From NCBI RefSeq assembly GCF_023283925.1, contig NZ_JAKIKX010000002.1:558001-622000 (forward strand): a stretch of 64,000 nt of DNA, in the 5' to 3' direction. The notes under the pieces are model-generated. The model was not told where the DNA came from, searched no databases, and saw nothing but the letters and a program-made list of their open reading frames with translations. Positions 26,181-36,000 of this stretch are shown piece by piece. The stretch's first letter is position 1. The number at the start of each line of letters is the position of its first letter. Position numbers and translations under genes: made by a program. This DNA comes from Shewanella marisflavi (GTDB taxonomy: Bacteria; Pseudomonadota; Gammaproteobacteria; Enterobacterales; Shewanellaceae).

Positions 26181-28043
26181 CTATAGTTTGTCAACCGACT
26201 GACCTTTAAGCGCCAATCGAATGGAATTATCCATACGTTTTGCTGCAAAGCTTTGGCTGGCATCGTCAAGCGACGCTATAGCCTTCTCGATAGCATCCGT
26301 ATCTTCTTGACTGGCCACTTCAGCCAGGTGAGTCATTCCCTTGGCGATCGCCGCAGACTCTTCGGCATCAAGCAGGGCACCATCTTTGGCCAATGCGGCC
26401 GATAAAGACTCAAGCACCCGAGCGGCTTCTACTTGCTGCTCAGCCAACATACGACGCTCGATATCATCTTTAGCATGGGCCATCGAATCTTTGAGCATAG
26501 TGCCAATCTCTTCATCGGTAAGACCGAATGAAGGTTTAACCTGAATGGTTGCCTGAACGCCAGACGATTTCTCCATAGCGGTGACGCTGAGCAAACCATC
26601 GGCATCAACCTGGAAGGTAACGCGAATATGGGCTGCACCGGCTGCCATTGGTGGTATACCTTTGAGGGTAAAACGCGCCAGAGAGCGACAATCTGCAACC
26701 AGCTCACGCTCGCCCTGCACCACATGAAATGCCATGGCAGTTTGACCATCTTTAAAGGTAGTAAACTCCTGGGCACGGGCAACTGGAATAGTCGTATTGC
26801 GGGAAACCACTTTTTCCACCAGTCCGCCCATGGTCTCGATCCCTAAAGAAAGAGGGATCACATCCAATAGCAAGAGATCAGATTCAGGCTTGTTGCCCAC
26901 CAGAATATCGGCCTGAATCGCTGCGCCGATAGCGACCACGCGATCGGGATCGATAGAGGTCAAAGGCACCTTACCGAAGAAACCTTCGACACGTTCACGC
27001 ACCAAAGGCACACGGGTCGAGCCACCCACCATGACGGTTTCAAGCACCTCGTCGGCACTGATACCGGCATCACGCAAAGCGCGGCGACAGCTGGCAATTG
27101 TTTTCTTAACCAGAGGTTCAATCAGGGCATCAAACTGTGCCTTGTCGACCACTTGCTCAAATACCTCGCCCGCAGCCATCGTCAGGCGAGCGGTTACGCT
27201 TTCCTGCTCGGTTAGCGCTTCTTTCACGCGGCGGCTCTCAATAAGCAGTGCGCGACGCTCACTGGCCGTGAGGCTTGAAAGTTGCCAGCTCTGCTGCAGA
27301 TGCTCGGCTAAGGCGTGATCGAAATCATCGCCGCCCAGGGCCGAATCGCCGCCGGTGGCCATCACTTCAAACACCCCTTTGTTGAGGCGTAAAATAGAAA
27401 TATCGAAGGTACCACCACCCAAATCATAGATGGCTATCACGCCTTCTTGACCCGAATCGAGCCCGTAGGCGATAGCCGCAGCGGTGGGTTCATTCAGCAG
27501 ACGCAGCACCTTGACCCCAAGCAAGCTTGCCGCTTCCTTGGTGCCCTGACGCTGGGCATCATCAAAATAGGCGGGGACTGTGATCACCACACCTTCTAAC
27601 GAACCGCCTAGGGTCTTTTCGGCGCGTTCGACCAAGGGTCTTAGAATGTCAGCCGAAATTTGAATAGGGTTAAACTGGCCCGCCTGAGTATTAAACAACG
27701 GCAGGCCGTTTTCACTGGCGGAGAACTGATAAGGAAGTGAGGCATCCTTGGCCTGAATATCTCTCAGGCTGCGTCCCATGAAACGTTTCACCGAGACCAC
27801 AGTATTAAGCGGGTCTTGGGCCGAAAAACGCTCGGCATCGACTCCTACCTGGACTCCATCTTCACTGTAACGCACCACTGATGCTAATGCATGACGGCCA
27901 GATTCGTCTGCCAAGGTGTCGGCGACGCCACTGCGTACTGCCGCCACCAGAGAGTTGGTTGTACCTAAGTCAATGCCTACCGCCAGCCTATGCTGGTGCG
28001 GTGCGGCGCTCTGTCCGGGTTCAGCGATCTGCAAAAGTGCCAT
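26181..28043 (-). CDS. hscA: Fe-S assembly chaperone HscA
   Basis: A 620-residue specialised Hsp70. The ATPase domain starts [16 protein letters not shown] (near 22) and has [19 protein letters not shown] phosphate-binding loops. The substrate-binding half recognises the LPPVK motif of IscU, present in the IscU encoded here. With HscB it drives cluster release from IscU. Length matches E. coli HscA (616). The gene lies between hscB and fdx, 63 bp after hscB. Confidence 0.97.
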   Translation of the reverse strand: MALLQIAEPGQSAAPHQHRLAVGIDLGTTNSLVAAVRSGVADTLADESGRHALASVVRYSEDGVQVGVDAERFSAQDPLNTVVSVKRFMGRSLRDIQAKDASLPYQFSASENGLPLFNTQAGQFNPIQISADILRPLVERAEKTLGGSLEGVVITVPAYFDDAQRQGTKEAASLLGVKVLRLLNEPTAAAIAYGLDSGQEGVIAIYDLGGGTFDISILRLNKGVFEVMATGGDSALGGDDFDHALAEHLQQSWQLSSLTASERRALLIESRRVKEALTEQESVTARLTMAAGEVFEQVVDKAQFDALIEPLVKKTIASCRRALRDAGISADEVLETVMVGGSTRVPLVRERVEGFFGKVPLTSIDPDRVVAIGAAIQADILVGNKPESDLLLLDVIPLSLGIETMGGLVEKVVSRNTTIPVARAQEFTTFKDGQTAMAFHVVQGERELVADCRSLARFTLKGIPPMAAGAAHIRVTFQVDADGLLSVTAMEKSSGVQATIQVKPSFGLTDEEIGTMLKDSMAHAKDDIERRMLAEQQVEAARVLESLSAALAKDGALLDAEESAAIAKGMTHLAEVASQEDTDAIEKAIASLDDASQSFAAKRMDNSIRLALKGQSVDKL

Positions 28044-28106
28044 ATCTTTCCAACTTAAAAAAATAAAGGCTCAAGCAATATTGAGCCAACTAAACATGAA
28101 TCACGC

Positions 28107-28628
28107 TTAAAAGAGAGCGTCTTCCGCTCGCTCGAGTTCCGCCTGCAACTTCGCCATAAACTTGAGCTTACGCACCAGATCGGCGGCCTGTTCCAGAATC
28201 GGCTGATCAGAAGACTCTATAAACTGGGCAAGTTGTGCCGTGATGGCACTGCGATACTCACTAAAGGATTGGTGCAGGTGCTCGATGACCTCATCGGGAT
28301 CGTCACTGTCGGCAATCTCCTCTAAGGCCTCACGCCACTCCATCTGCTGCATCAAAAACCCAGTATCTTTCACTGTGGTCGACTCGTGGCTTAAGTCTAT
28401 TCCTTTGAGGCTCAGCATATGCTCGGCGCGCGAGATAGGATGTTTTAAGGTGTTATAACCATCGTTTACCTGTGCGGTACGTTGCACGGCCAGGCGCTTA
28501 TCTTGCTCGCTGGCATTGGCAAACTTATCTGGATGGACCGCCCTTTGCAGCTCGCGATAGCGTTCTGACAATATGGCGGTATCCAGGTCAAACTCTGGCG
28601 ATAAACTAAACAGCTCAAAATAGTTCAT
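28107..28628 (-). CDS. hscB: Fe-S assembly co-chaperone HscB
   Basis: A 173-residue J-domain protein. The J domain (about 1-75) contains the HPD motif in [10 protein letters not shown], needed to stimulate HscA. The C-terminal three-helix domain binds IscU. I chose the ATG at 28628 ([13 protein letters not shown], the family N-terminus), which also removes overlap with iscA; the longer open frame runs into iscA's end. Confidence 0.95.
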   Translation of the reverse strand: MNYFELFSLSPEFDLDTAILSERYRELQRAVHPDKFANASEQDKRLAVQRTAQVNDGYNTLKHPISRAEHMLSLKGIDLSHESTTVKDTGFLMQQMEWREALEEIADSDDPDEVIEHLHQSFSEYRSAITAQLAQFIESSDQPILEQAADLVRKLKFMAKLQAELERAEDALF

Positions 28629-28645
28629 GAATCTAGATTCGGTCG

Positions 28646-28969
28646 CTAAACGGTAAAGCTTTCGCCGCAGCCGCACTCCCCTTTAGCATTTGGGTTATTA
28701 AACTGAAAACCTTCGTTGAGCCCTTCTTTGACGAAGTCCAACTCAATACCTTGCAGGTAGATGAAACTCTTAGCATCAATGATGATTTTCACACCATCGA
28801 TCTCATAAACTTCATCGTCATCATTAAGGTCATCGACAAATTCCAGCACGTAAGCCATGCCGGAACATCCCGAGGTTTTCAGCCCCAAACGTAATCCGAT
28901 ACCTTTACCACGGTTGGCCAAGAAGCTTCTTACTCGCTCGGCCGCCGCCGGTGTCATCGTTATTGCCAT
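28646..28969 (-). CDS. iscA: Iron-sulfur carrier protein IscA
   Basis: A 107-residue A-type carrier that delivers Fe-S clusters or iron. The three conserved cysteines are in [10 protein letters not shown] (near 35) and the C-terminal GECGCGESF (near 99-101). It starts 14 bp after iscU and ends 17 bp before hscB. Confidence 0.96.
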   Translation of the reverse strand: MAITMTPAAAERVRSFLANRGKGIGLRLGLKTSGCSGMAYVLEFVDDLNDDDEVYEIDGVKIIIDAKSFIYLQGIELDFVKEGLNEGFQFNNPNAKGECGCGESFTV

Positions 28970-28983
28970 TGTTACTCCGACTA

Positions 28984-29367
28984 TTACTTTTCGTGCTTGG
29001 CCTTATATTCGTCTAACGCTGCTTTAATCGCATCTTCTGCCAAAATTGAGCAGTGGATCTTCACAGGTGGTAGGGCAAGCTCTTCAGCAATATCCGTATT
29101 TTTAATGGCTTGCGCTTCTTCAATCGTCTTGCCTTTCACCCACTCGGTGACCAAAGAGCTAGACGCGATAGCGCTACCACAACCATAAGTCTTGAACTTG
29201 GCATCTTCGATAATGCCATTGTCATCGATCTTCAGCTGTAACTTCATGACGTCACCACAGGCAGGCGCACCTACCATACCGGTAACCACTGAAGGATCGT
29301 TCTTGTCGAATGAACCTACGTTACGCGGGTTCTCATAATGATCTATTACTTTTTCACTGTAAGCCAT
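28984..29367 (-). CDS. iscU: Fe-S cluster scaffold IscU
   Basis: A 127-residue scaffold on which [2Fe-2S] clusters are built. Cluster cysteines are in APACGDVM (near 37), TYGCGSAIA (near 63) and KIHCSILAE (near 106). The HscA-recognition motif LPPVK (99-103) is intact. It sits 36 bp after iscS. Confidence 0.97.
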   Translation of the reverse strand: MAYSEKVIDHYENPRNVGSFDKNDPSVVTGMVGAPACGDVMKLQLKIDDNGIIEDAKFKTYGCGSAIASSSLVTEWVKGKTIEEAQAIKNTDIAEELALPPVKIHCSILAEDAIKAALDEYKAKHEK

Positions 29368-29403
29368 GATTCTGCTCCACTCTTTATTCGTTTATCAGCC
29401 GGA

Positions 29404-30618
29404 TTAATGATGTGCCCATTGCACTGTTGATAGGTCGACACCATCTTTGAACATCTCCCACAGTGGAGACATCTCTCTCAATTGGCCGATAGACTTGGTA
29501 ATGGTCTCGATCGCATGGTCAATCTCCTCTTCAGTCGTGAAACGACCGATAGAGAAACGGATTGAACTGTGCGCCATTTCATCGTTTAACCCTAATGCAC
29601 GAAGCACATAGCTAGGCTCTAAGCTTGCCGAGGTACAGGCCGACCCTGAAGAGACCGCCAGATCTTTAAGGGCCATCATCAAAGATTCACCTTCGACGAA
29701 GTTAAAGCTGACGTTCAGGCTGCCGCAGTATCTTTGCTCTGCATCACCATTGATATAAGTTTCTTCGATATGCTTGATACCGTCCCACAGTCTGTCGCGT
29801 AGACGACGGATACGAGCGTTATCACTTTCCATATCGGCTTTGGCAATCGCCGCAGCTTCACCCATGCCCACAATCTGGTGAGTCGCCAGGGTACCACTGC
29901 GCATACCACGCTCATGTCCACCACCGTGCATGGTCGCTTCCAAACGAATACGTGGCTTACGACGTACGTACAAGGCTCCAATACCTTTAGGACCGTACAT
30001 CTTGTGCGCTGAAATAGACATCAGATCGACCTTGCTCTTTTGCAGATCGACTGGCAGCTTACCTACGCTTTGAGCGGCATCCACATGGAATATCACCTTC
30101 TTGGCGCGGCACAGTTCGCCGATGGCGTCGATGTCATGGATCACGCCAATCTCGTTGTTGACATGCATCAAACTCAACAAGATGGTGTCTTCGCGCATCG
30201 CAGCTTCGATTTTCTCAATTGGAATGATGCCGTTTGACTCAGGCTCAAGGTAAGTCACTTCGTAGCCTTCACGCTCAAGCTGGCGACAGGTATCCAACAC
30301 GGCTTTGTGTTCTGTCTTACTGGTGATGATGTGCTTGCCTTTCTTATGGTAAAAATGCGCAACACCCTTAATGGCCAAGTTATCAGACTCGGTGGCACCA
30401 GAAGTGAAAACAATCTCACGAGGATCGGCGTTAATCAGCTCAGCAACTTGATTACGGGCGATATCGACCGCCTCTTCAGCTTGCCAACCGTAACGGTGAG
30501 AACGTGAAGCGGGGTTACCAAAAATCCCGTCCATCGTCATGTATTGCATCATTTTTTCTGCAACTCGAGGATCGACTGGCGTCGTTGCAGCATAATCTAA
30601 ATAAATAGGAAGCTTCAT
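29404..30618 (-). CDS. iscS: Cysteine desulfurase IscS
   Basis: A 404-residue PLP enzyme that takes sulfur from cysteine for Fe-S clusters and thio-tRNA. The PLP lysine is in [11 protein letters not shown] (near 206), and the persulfide cysteine is in [12 protein letters not shown] (near 328). The ATG at 30618 ([19 protein letters not shown]) gives exactly the family length of 404; a longer frame adds 12 residues into the iscR spacer. Second gene of the isc operon, 77 bp after iscR. Confidence 0.97.
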   Translation of the reverse strand: MKLPIYLDYAATTPVDPRVAEKMMQYMTMDGIFGNPASRSHRYGWQAEEAVDIARNQVAELINADPREIVFTSGATESDNLAIKGVAHFYHKKGKHIITSKTEHKAVLDTCRQLEREGYEVTYLEPESNGIIPIEKIEAAMREDTILLSLMHVNNEIGVIHDIDAIGELCRAKKVIFHVDAAQSVGKLPVDLQKSKVDLMSISAHKMYGPKGIGALYVRRKPRIRLEATMHGGGHERGMRSGTLATHQIVGMGEAAAIAKADMESDNARIRRLRDRLWDGIKHIEETYINGDAEQRYCGSLNVSFNFVEGESLMMALKDLAVSSGSACTSASLEPSYVLRALGLNDEMAHSSIRFSIGRFTTEEEIDHAIETITKSIGQLREMSPLWEMFKDGVDLSTVQWAHH

Positions 30619-30695
30619 CTCACACTCCGTACTTAGTAGTCTTCGCTCGACCACTTACCACGTACATATAGTAATAATTAAATAACAAAGTTAAC

Positions 30696-31157
30696 TTATA
30701 CGGTTACTCTTTGTTCCTGTTGCATCTTGTCTTGCTTTATTGAGATAAATTGCACATCTCTTTTATTCATCAGACCCGCAAGGCTAATGCCATTTAAAAA
30801 ATCTGAAATCTGTTTACTCAAATCACCCCAGAGCGAATGGGTTAAACACCGACTGCCGCTCTGGCAATTTCCCAGTCCTTGACAACGCGTGGCGTCAACT
30901 GACTCATCCACCGCCCTGACGACCATGCCCACAGAGATATCGCTGGCGTCATACCCGAGGCGATAACCGCCACCAGGTCCTCTTACGCTAGAGACCAATC
31001 CATGTTTACGTAATTTGGCGAAGAGTTGTTCAAGATAGGAAAGGGAGATTCCCTGACGCTCGGAGATGTCAGCTAATGGGACTGGGCCAGATGTAGAATG
31101 CATTGCAACGTCTAACATTGCCGTTACCGCATACCGACCTTTTGAAGTTAGTTTCAT
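30696..31157 (-). CDS. iscR: Fe-S-sensing repressor IscR
   Basis: A 153-residue Rrf2-family regulator with an N-terminal winged helix ([20 protein letters not shown]). The [2Fe-2S] ligands [16 protein letters not shown] lie near 92-107. Holo-IscR represses the isc operon and feeds back on cluster supply. The start at ATG 31157 follows the family; the longer frame adds three residues. Two adjacent type-1 IscR sites lie 40-90 bp upstream, supporting autorepression of this operon. Confidence 0.97.
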   Translation of the reverse strand: MKLTSKGRYAVTAMLDVAMHSTSGPVPLADISERQGISLSYLEQLFAKLRKHGLVSSVRGPGGGYRLGYDASDISVGMVVRAVDESVDATRCQGLGNCQSGSRCLTHSLWGDLSKQISDFLNGISLAGLMNKRDVQFISIKQDKMQQEQRVTV

Positions 31158-31189
31158 AGCTACCACTGCTCTCTAAAATGCTTAAGTCA

Positions 31190-31218
31190 ATTCAACCATA
31201 CCTGACTGTTTTAGTCAA
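31190..31218 (-). promoter_or_regulatory. iscR promoter
   Basis: On the minus strand a -35 TTGACT (31213-31218) is followed after 17 bp by TTGAAT (31190-31195) as a weak -10. The -35 lies inside the first IscR site, so bound IscR would block polymerase, as in E. coli. Confidence 0.6.
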
Positions 31219-31247
31219 GTATAAAACCTAGCAAGTTAGTCAGGTAT
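31198..31247 (-). promoter_or_regulatory. Two head-to-tail type-1 IscR binding sites
   Basis: Site A (31198-31222) matches the 25-bp type-1 consensus (ATA...GACTR-WWW-YAGTC...TAT) in both half-sites. Site B (31223-31247) directly abuts it and keeps one good half (ATACCTGACTA) with a degenerate second half. The pair covers the iscR -35 region and upstream DNA. Confidence 0.8.
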
Positions 31248-31261
31248 TAAGAACGTTATCG

Positions 31262-31308
31262 GAAACAGGAAATACCCTGCTTCGTTGCTGGGGTATTTAA
31301 CCTGTTTC
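31262..31308 (-). terminator. Long stem-loop between cysE and the isc promoter
   Basis: GAAACAGG + AAATACCC (31262-31277) pairs with GGGTATTT + AA bulge + CCTGTTTC (31291-31308). It is 45 bp past the cysE stop, with no long T-run. Most likely the cysE transcription end, protecting the isc promoter. Confidence 0.6.
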
Positions 31309-31352
31309 AACGCAAAGATTCAACGCTGAGGGGCAATAAATCTCACTCTTTA

Positions 31353-32174
31353 TCAAATAATGGGATCAAACTCATCTATCGCCTGCTGACGCTTCTCGGC
31401 CGCGGCTTGTTCAGCATCACTAAATTCGCCCACTTCGAGCTCTGGTAGTCTCTCGGTACAAACACTTCCACCCATACTCTGAACCGCTTGACACACCTCT
31501 TGTACCTTAGAGTCCATCAGATGCATATGATCTAACATCTGCCCAATGGCATTTGCCACTGGATCGGGATTATCTGGGGAGACAGCGTACGCATCAAAGC
31601 CATATTTCTTGGCCATCTCGGTGCGGCGCTGAGCATGCTCTTTAGACTCATCACTGGGTTTCGCCACCACACGGGCCGGTATACCCACCACAGTTGTGTC
31701 TTTAGGCACCTCTTTCACCACGACAGAATTGGAGCCAACGCGGGCGCCATCATGCATAGTAATAGGCCCGAGGATCTTAGCACCAGCGCCGATCACCACA
31801 TTGTTTCCCAGGGTCGGGTGGCGTTTGCCCGCCTGCCAGGTAGTGCCCCCCAAGGTGACACCGTGATACAGGGTACAATCGTTACCAATTTCGGCGGTCT
31901 CACCGATCACAACGCCCATGCCATGGTCGATGAAGAATCGGTCGCCTATGGTGGCGCCAGGATGAATCTCCACCCCGGTCAACCAGCGAGAGAAGGTCGA
32001 AATCATACGCGCCGTCAGGCACCATTTGCGCTTCCAAAGTTTGTGGCTGATGCGATGGATCCAGATAGCCTGCATCCCCGGATAGTTCAGCAAGATCTCT
32101 AACGTACCGTTAGCCGCCGGATCTCTATGATAAATGGAGGCTATGTCATCTTTAATTCTGGAAATCACGCCCAT
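31353..32174 (-). CDS. cysE: Serine O-acetyltransferase
   Basis: A 273-residue enzyme converting serine and acetyl-CoA to O-acetylserine, the cysteine precursor. The C-terminal left-handed beta-helix carries hexapeptide repeats with the catalytic [15 protein letters not shown] (near 93). I chose the ATG at 32174 ([18 protein letters not shown]); the longer frame would overlap trmJ. It starts 4 bp after the trmJ stop. It lies directly upstream of the isc operon, coupling cysteine supply to IscS, a neighbourhood seen in several gammaproteobacteria. Confidence 0.95.
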   Translation of the reverse strand: MGVISRIKDDIASIYHRDPAANGTLEILLNYPGMQAIWIHRISHKLWKRKWCLTARMISTFSRWLTGVEIHPGATIGDRFFIDHGMGVVIGETAEIGNDCTLYHGVTLGGTTWQAGKRHPTLGNNVVIGAGAKILGPITMHDGARVGSNSVVVKEVPKDTTVVGIPARVVAKPSDESKEHAQRRTEMAKKYGFDAYAVSPDNPDPVANAIGQMLDHMHLMDSKVQEVCQAVQSMGGSVCTERLPELEVGEFSDAEQAAAEKRQQAIDEFDPII

Positions 32175-32178
32175 GGCT

Positions 32179-32940
32179 CTATTCTTCCTTCGTTGACCGC
32201 TTATCTTGTTCAACCACTTGTTGTGCCAATTCGACTTTCTTATCTACCGAGGTCAAGATGCCACGAAGAATATTCATCTCCTGGCTTTCAATCCTCGCCC
32301 GGCTAAATAAGCGTCTGAGTTTAGTCATTACCTGACCTGGATGCTGCTTGATGATAAATCCGGTACCCAGCAAGGTATTTTCCAGGTGGACAAAGAAATT
32401 CTCCTGCTCTTTGGCCAGCGGATAATCTTGTTCCTCAACCACTTCAGGGGTCATATTCAGGTGAGCAACACGAGCCTCGTAACAGATGAGCTGCACCGCT
32501 TGCGCCAGATTCAACGAAGTATATTCAGGGTTTGCCGGAATAGTCACATGATAGTTGCACTTTTGCAGTTCATCGTTGCTAAGGCCATTACTCTCACGGC
32601 CAAATACAATGGCAACGGGTCCGTTTACGGCAGCATTCGCCAATTTCTCACCGGCTTGACGTGGATCCAGCATAGGCCAATCTAAGGTGCGACTACGGGC
32701 ACTGGTAGCGATCACCAGACTACAATCGGCGATTGCATCGGCCAGACAATCCACTGTCACCGCATGTTTGAGAATATCAGAAGCACCGGCTGCCAGCGCC
32801 ACCGACTGACCGTCAGGTGCGACCTTAGGTTCGGCAAGATAAAGGGTGGAAAGTCCCATGGTTTTCATGGCACGGGCGGTTGAACCTATATTTCCAGGAT
32901 GGGTTGTTCCTACGAGAACGACACGAATATTGCTAAGCAT
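32179..32940 (-). CDS. trmJ: tRNA (cytidine/uridine-2'-O-)-methyltransferase TrmJ
   Basis: A 253-residue SPOUT-class enzyme that methylates the ribose at position 32 of tRNA. It has the N-terminal [20 protein letters not shown] motif, [12 protein letters not shown] (near 115) and the knot region [22 protein letters not shown], with a helical C-terminal extension typical of TrmJ. It is divergent from suhB, as in E. coli, and just upstream of cysE. Confidence 0.94.
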   Translation of the reverse strand: MLSNIRVVLVGTTHPGNIGSTARAMKTMGLSTLYLAEPKVAPDGQSVALAAGASDILKHAVTVDCLADAIADCSLVIATSARSRTLDWPMLDPRQAGEKLANAAVNGPVAIVFGRESNGLSNDELQKCNYHVTIPANPEYTSLNLAQAVQLICYEARVAHLNMTPEVVEEQDYPLAKEQENFFVHLENTLLGTGFIIKQHPGQVMTKLRRLFSRARIESQEMNILRGILTSVDKKVELAQQVVEQDKRSTKEE

Positions 32941-33022
32941 GAAACAATTTGATTTCTTTCTATAGAACAGTAGATTGATGGTATCACAGGGCGCTAAGAT
33001 CCCTTAATACAAAAATCTATAT

Positions 33023-33050
33023 TTGATATAACAGTAAAACGACGTATAAT
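33023..33050 (+). promoter_or_regulatory. suhB promoter
   Basis: TTGATA (33023-33028), a 16-bp spacer and a perfect TATAAT (33045-33050), a strong sigma-70 promoter. Start near 33057, about 40 nt before the suhB ATG. Confidence 0.8.
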
Positions 33051-33096
33051 GTGCGCCGATTATTTATATCTGTTCTTTAACATCCAGGGGATTGTA

Positions 33097-33900
33097 ATGC
33101 ATCCGATGCAGACTATTGCTGTGCGCGCCGCTCGCGCTGCCGGCCAAACAATTATGCGCGCTTATACTGAACTCGATCGTATCGAAGTTAGCGCAAAAGG
33201 TATCAATGACTACGTGACTAACGTAGATAAAGAAGCAGAAGCTGCCATTACATATCAAATTCGTAAGTCGTACCCAGACCACACCATAGTTGGTGAAGAA
33301 AATGGTGAGAATAAGGGAAGCAATAGCGACTATATATGGATTGTTGATCCCTTGGATGGCACTAACAACTTTGTTAGAGGCATCCCCCATTTCGCGGTAT
33401 CTATCGCCGTACAACACAAAGGCAAGACTGAAGTCGCCGTCGTTTACGATCCCGTTCGTGACGAGCTGTATACTGCCGTGCGCGGTAAAGGTGCCAAACT
33501 GAACGATTTCCGTCTTCGAGTCAGCAAGATCAATGACTTAAGCGATGCCATCGTTGGTACTGGTTTCCCTTTCAAGGCGAAACAGCATTCTGAAACTTAC
33601 ATGAAGTTGCTGACCTCAACTTTCAGCCAGTGCGCCGATCTTCGCCGTGCAGGCTCTGCTGCACTCGATCTCGCATACGTCGCAGCGGGCCGTATGGATG
33701 CCTTCTTTGAAATTGGTCTTAAGCCTTGGGATATCGCTGCCGGCGAACTGATTGTCCGCGAAGCAGGCGGCACAGTCACTGACTTTACCGGTAATCACGG
33801 TTACATGAGCTCAGGCAACATCATCGCCGGTAGCCCTAAGGCAACAGTTGCCATGGTCAAGAGCTTCCGCCCTCTACTGAGCGACGCCCTAAAGCGCTAA
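33097..33900 (+). CDS. suhB: Inositol-1-monophosphatase / rRNA antitermination factor SuhB
   Basis: A 267-residue Mg-dependent phosphatase of the inositol monophosphatase family. It has the metal motifs VGEENGE, VDPLDGTNNFVRGIP (near 84-98) and WDIAAGELIVREAGG (near 213). In E. coli SuhB also joins the rRNA antitermination complex. The ATG at 33097 with AGGGG upstream gives the family length of 267; the longer frame starts inside the promoter leader. Stand-alone with a strong promoter and terminator. Confidence 0.95.
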   Translation: MHPMQTIAVRAARAAGQTIMRAYTELDRIEVSAKGINDYVTNVDKEAEAAITYQIRKSYPDHTIVGEENGENKGSNSDYIWIVDPLDGTNNFVRGIPHFAVSIAVQHKGKTEVAVVYDPVRDELYTAVRGKGAKLNDFRLRVSKINDLSDAIVGTGFPFKAKQHSETYMKLLTSTFSQCADLRRAGSAALDLAYVAAGRMDAFFEIGLKPWDIAAGELIVREAGGTVTDFTGNHGYMSSGNIIAGSPKATVAMVKSFRPLLSDALKR

Positions 33901-33932
33901 TCACAGCCGCTAATCCTAATTTATGCTATAAG

Positions 33933-33957
33933 CCGCCACCTCTGTGGCGGTTTTTTT
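33933..33957 (+). terminator. Terminator of suhB
   Basis: CCGCCACC and a near-complementary GTGGCGG (core 33933-33950) form the stem, followed by seven T. It lies 32 bp past the suhB stop. Confidence 0.92.
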
Positions 33958-34006
33958 ATGCCTTCAACTTTTTATCCTTGGCAAATATAAAAGCCACACC
34001 CGCTTA

Positions 34007-34036
34007 TTTACATGCATATACAATACACCTTATAAT
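34007..34036 (+). promoter_or_regulatory. nnrS promoter overlapping a putative NsrR operator
   Basis: TTTACA (34007-34012), an 18-bp spacer and TATAAT (34031-34036). The spacer and both edges are covered by a 23-bp imperfect palindrome (34009-34031) that on the minus strand starts AAGGTGTATT and ends TGCATGTA. This is close to the NsrR consensus AAGATGYATTT-N-palindrome. NsrR is a nitric-oxide-sensing repressor, which fits an nnrS gene. Confidence 0.65.
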
Positions 34037-34071
34037 ACCCGACACAATTACTCGGATATATTGAGACGCAT

Positions 34072-35244
34072 ATGCTTAACATAGATGAACCCGCCCATCG
34101 ACAACCCAAGCTGGCTTTACTGAGATTAGGTTTTCGTCCCTTCTTCCTATTTGGCGCTCTGTTTAGCCTCATTGCCCTGGCACTTTGGGGCAGTTTTCTT
34201 ACCGGCCGTCTCGGCTTTGCCCCTCACGGCAATCCACTCTGGTGGCATGGGCATGAGATGCTGTTCGGTTTCGTGATGGCCATTGTTGCCGGCTTCTTGC
34301 TCACTGCATCACAAACCTGGACGGGGCAAAAGAGCATCAAGGGCTGGCCACTGGGTGCCCTCTTCCTGCTATGGCTAAGCCCACGCATTTTACTGATCAA
34401 CAATCAATGGGGATCTTTTGAGGTTATCGCCTTGCTGGATCTCCTTTTCGCGCCTGTAACTGCACTGGTGCTCGCCAAACAAGTGATCGCAGTAAAACAG
34501 TGGCGCAACTTCGCCTTTATCCCTATCTTGCTGCTGCTCACCCTTGCTAACGCCCTGAGCTACTATGGCGTCAGCAGTCAAAACAGCTTGCTGGTATCTC
34601 ATGCCTTTCACGGCGCGACCATCTTGATGGTCACCATAGTGGCGTTGATCGGTGGTCGAGTGATCCCATTTTTTACCGACCGAGCCACCCAGTGGCAGAG
34701 ACTAGATAATATCTCATGGCTCGAAAAGCTCACCTTTGTCAGCTTAATTGCCTTGTTTATTGCCATGCTTATCGGCCAACCACTGCCCGTGATGATCTGC
34801 GCCGCCATCGCCGGCATTGCCCTTTTGGTACGCTGGTCTCGTTGGGGCGTCCAATCGACCCTTAAAGTGCCGCTACTTTGGTCACTACACCTTAGTTACC
34901 TTTGCATTCCAGCAGGGCTTTTGTTGATTGCCAGCGGGGCCGGCGTCTCAGCGGGTCTACATGCCATGACAGTCGGGGGACTGGGCGGGATGATCTTAGC
35001 TATGATGGCCAGGGTATCTCTGGGTCATACGGGGCGTAACCTGCTGCCGCCCAAAGTGATGCCCATTGCCTTTGGCTTAATCTTACTCTCAACGATAACT
35101 CGGGTATTGGCTAATCTATACCCTGAACAATTTATCTTCTGGCTGACGCTAGCCTTGCTTGCATGGATCATAGCGTTTGGGGCATTCGTGCTCTGTTATG
35201 CCCCCATTTTACTGCGTCCAAGAGTCGATGGTCGACCCGGCTAA
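34072..35244 (+). CDS. nnrS: NnrS family membrane protein
   Basis: A 390-residue inner-membrane protein with about 12 hydrophobic segments. It has the family N-terminus RLGFRPFFLFGALFSLIALA and histidines in WWHGHEMLFGF (near 60), SHAFHGATI (near 181) and HAMTVGGLGGM (near 302), proposed to bind heme and copper. NnrS protects cells against nitric oxide and limits formation of dinitrosyl-iron complexes. A near-consensus NsrR operator overlies the promoter, consistent with induction by NO. Single gene between suhB and psiE. Confidence 0.92.
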   Translation: MLNIDEPAHRQPKLALLRLGFRPFFLFGALFSLIALALWGSFLTGRLGFAPHGNPLWWHGHEMLFGFVMAIVAGFLLTASQTWTGQKSIKGWPLGALFLLWLSPRILLINNQWGSFEVIALLDLLFAPVTALVLAKQVIAVKQWRNFAFIPILLLLTLANALSYYGVSSQNSLLVSHAFHGATILMVTIVALIGGRVIPFFTDRATQWQRLDNISWLEKLTFVSLIALFIAMLIGQPLPVMICAAIAGIALLVRWSRWGVQSTLKVPLLWSLHLSYLCIPAGLLLIASGAGVSAGLHAMTVGGLGGMILAMMARVSLGHTGRNLLPPKVMPIAFGLILLSTITRVLANLYPEQFIFWLTLALLAWIIAFGAFVLCYAPILLRPRVDGRPG

Positions 35245-35275
35245 GCGTGGTTAAATCGACGGTAAACATTCAGAA

Positions 35276-35291
35276 TGTGAAAAGCGTCACA
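35276..35291 (+). promoter_or_regulatory. CRP-type binding site
   Basis: TGTGAAAAGCGTCACA, a perfect TGTGA-N6-TCACA palindrome, centred 72 bp before the psiE ATG. With a possible -10 TATAAA at 35330-35335, it would lie near -58, close to a class I activator position. Confidence 0.7.
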
Positions 35292-35304
35292 AACAGCCCC
35301 TAGC

Positions 35305-35353
35305 ATAGCGCCCAATAGTTGTTACCATCTATAAAAACACTATTGAGCGCTAT
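35305..35353 (+). repeat. 14-bp inverted repeat before psiE
   Basis: ATAGCGCCCAATAG (35305-35318) and CTATTGAGCGCTAT (35340-35353) are inverted copies with one mismatch, 21 bp apart. The right arm contains the only Shine-Dalgarno-like bases (GAGCG) and ends 2 bp before the ATG. It is either an operator around the -10 or, if transcribed whole, an RNA hairpin masking the start. Confidence 0.6.
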
Positions 35354-35355
35354 TT

Positions 35356-35760
35356 ATGGGAAAACTCTACTCGCAATACGGCTCTAAAAGCCTCAAAGCA
35401 ATAGAACATTTTGTTTTAATTATCATCGCCATCGCCACCATTATCGCTATCGGTCAAGAGGTAGTGCATATCATCAAGATGGGCGAAGTCGCACTGGCCG
35501 ATCTTCTGTTGCTCTTCATCTATTTGGAAGTGTTGGCCATGGTGGCCAACTACGCAGAATCCGGTAAGCTACCGGTGCGTATGCCTCTGTATATCGCCAT
35601 TGTCGCGCTGGCCCGTTATCTGATCCTTGATATGAAAGCTATGGAAGATTGGCGGATATTGGCAATTTCAGTCTCTACCTTAGTGCTAGCCAGCACGGTT
35701 ATCGTGATCCGTTGGGGACAACTTAAACTGCCCTATCCACGTAAAGAGGATGATCACTAG
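35356..35760 (+). CDS. psiE: PsiE family membrane protein
   Basis: A 134-residue protein with four membrane segments (about 16-37, 49-67, 78-95 and 104-120), matching the phosphate-starvation-inducible PsiE family. In E. coli psiE is controlled by PhoB and by cAMP-CRP. A perfect CRP-type palindrome lies upstream here, but no Pho box was recognised. The function of PsiE is unknown. It ends with its own terminator. Confidence 0.88.
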   Translation: MGKLYSQYGSKSLKAIEHFVLIIIAIATIIAIGQEVVHIIKMGEVALADLLLLFIYLEVLAMVANYAESGKLPVRMPLYIAIVALARYLILDMKAMEDWRILAISVSTLVLASTVIVIRWGQLKLPYPRKEDDH

Positions 35761-35768
35761 CACCTTGA

Positions 35769-35790
35769 GGGGAGTCCACTTAGACTCCCC
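35769..35790 (+). terminator. Terminator of psiE
   Basis: GGGGAGTC and GACTCCCC pair over six bases, followed by CTTATTT. It lies 8 bp after the psiE stop. Confidence 0.8.
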
Positions 35791-35890
35791 CTTATTTCAA
35801 CCTGAATCGCTGGCGACTACCCACCACAGCATGCCCCACTAGCCAAGCGCTTTTCTTTTGTAAATCGACAACCAAGTCCCATCGATGCAG

Positions 35891-35921
35891 CAACATGAAT
35901 AACTAACCGTTATTCATGTTG
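35891..35921. repeat. Perfect 13-bp inverted repeat upstream of the PilZ gene
   Basis: CAACATGAATAAC (35891-35903) and GTTATTCATGTTG (35909-35921) are perfect inverted copies over a 5-bp spacer. There is no T-run, so a terminator is unlikely. It is 80 bp before the PilZ start, where an operator would be expected. The rest of the 240-bp gap holds only the psiE terminator. Confidence 0.75.
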
Positions 35922-36000
35922 TTATAACTATTATTTCCCGTTAAAACTGTGCTACGTTTAAAGGGCTAAATTACTACCTATTACAGCAAGGACTACTCTG

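Noticed and set aside
33023..33097. Longer suhB frame starting at 33049
   Set aside because: That start lies in the promoter -10 region, before the predicted transcript start; the ATG at 33097 has a ribosome site and gives the family length.
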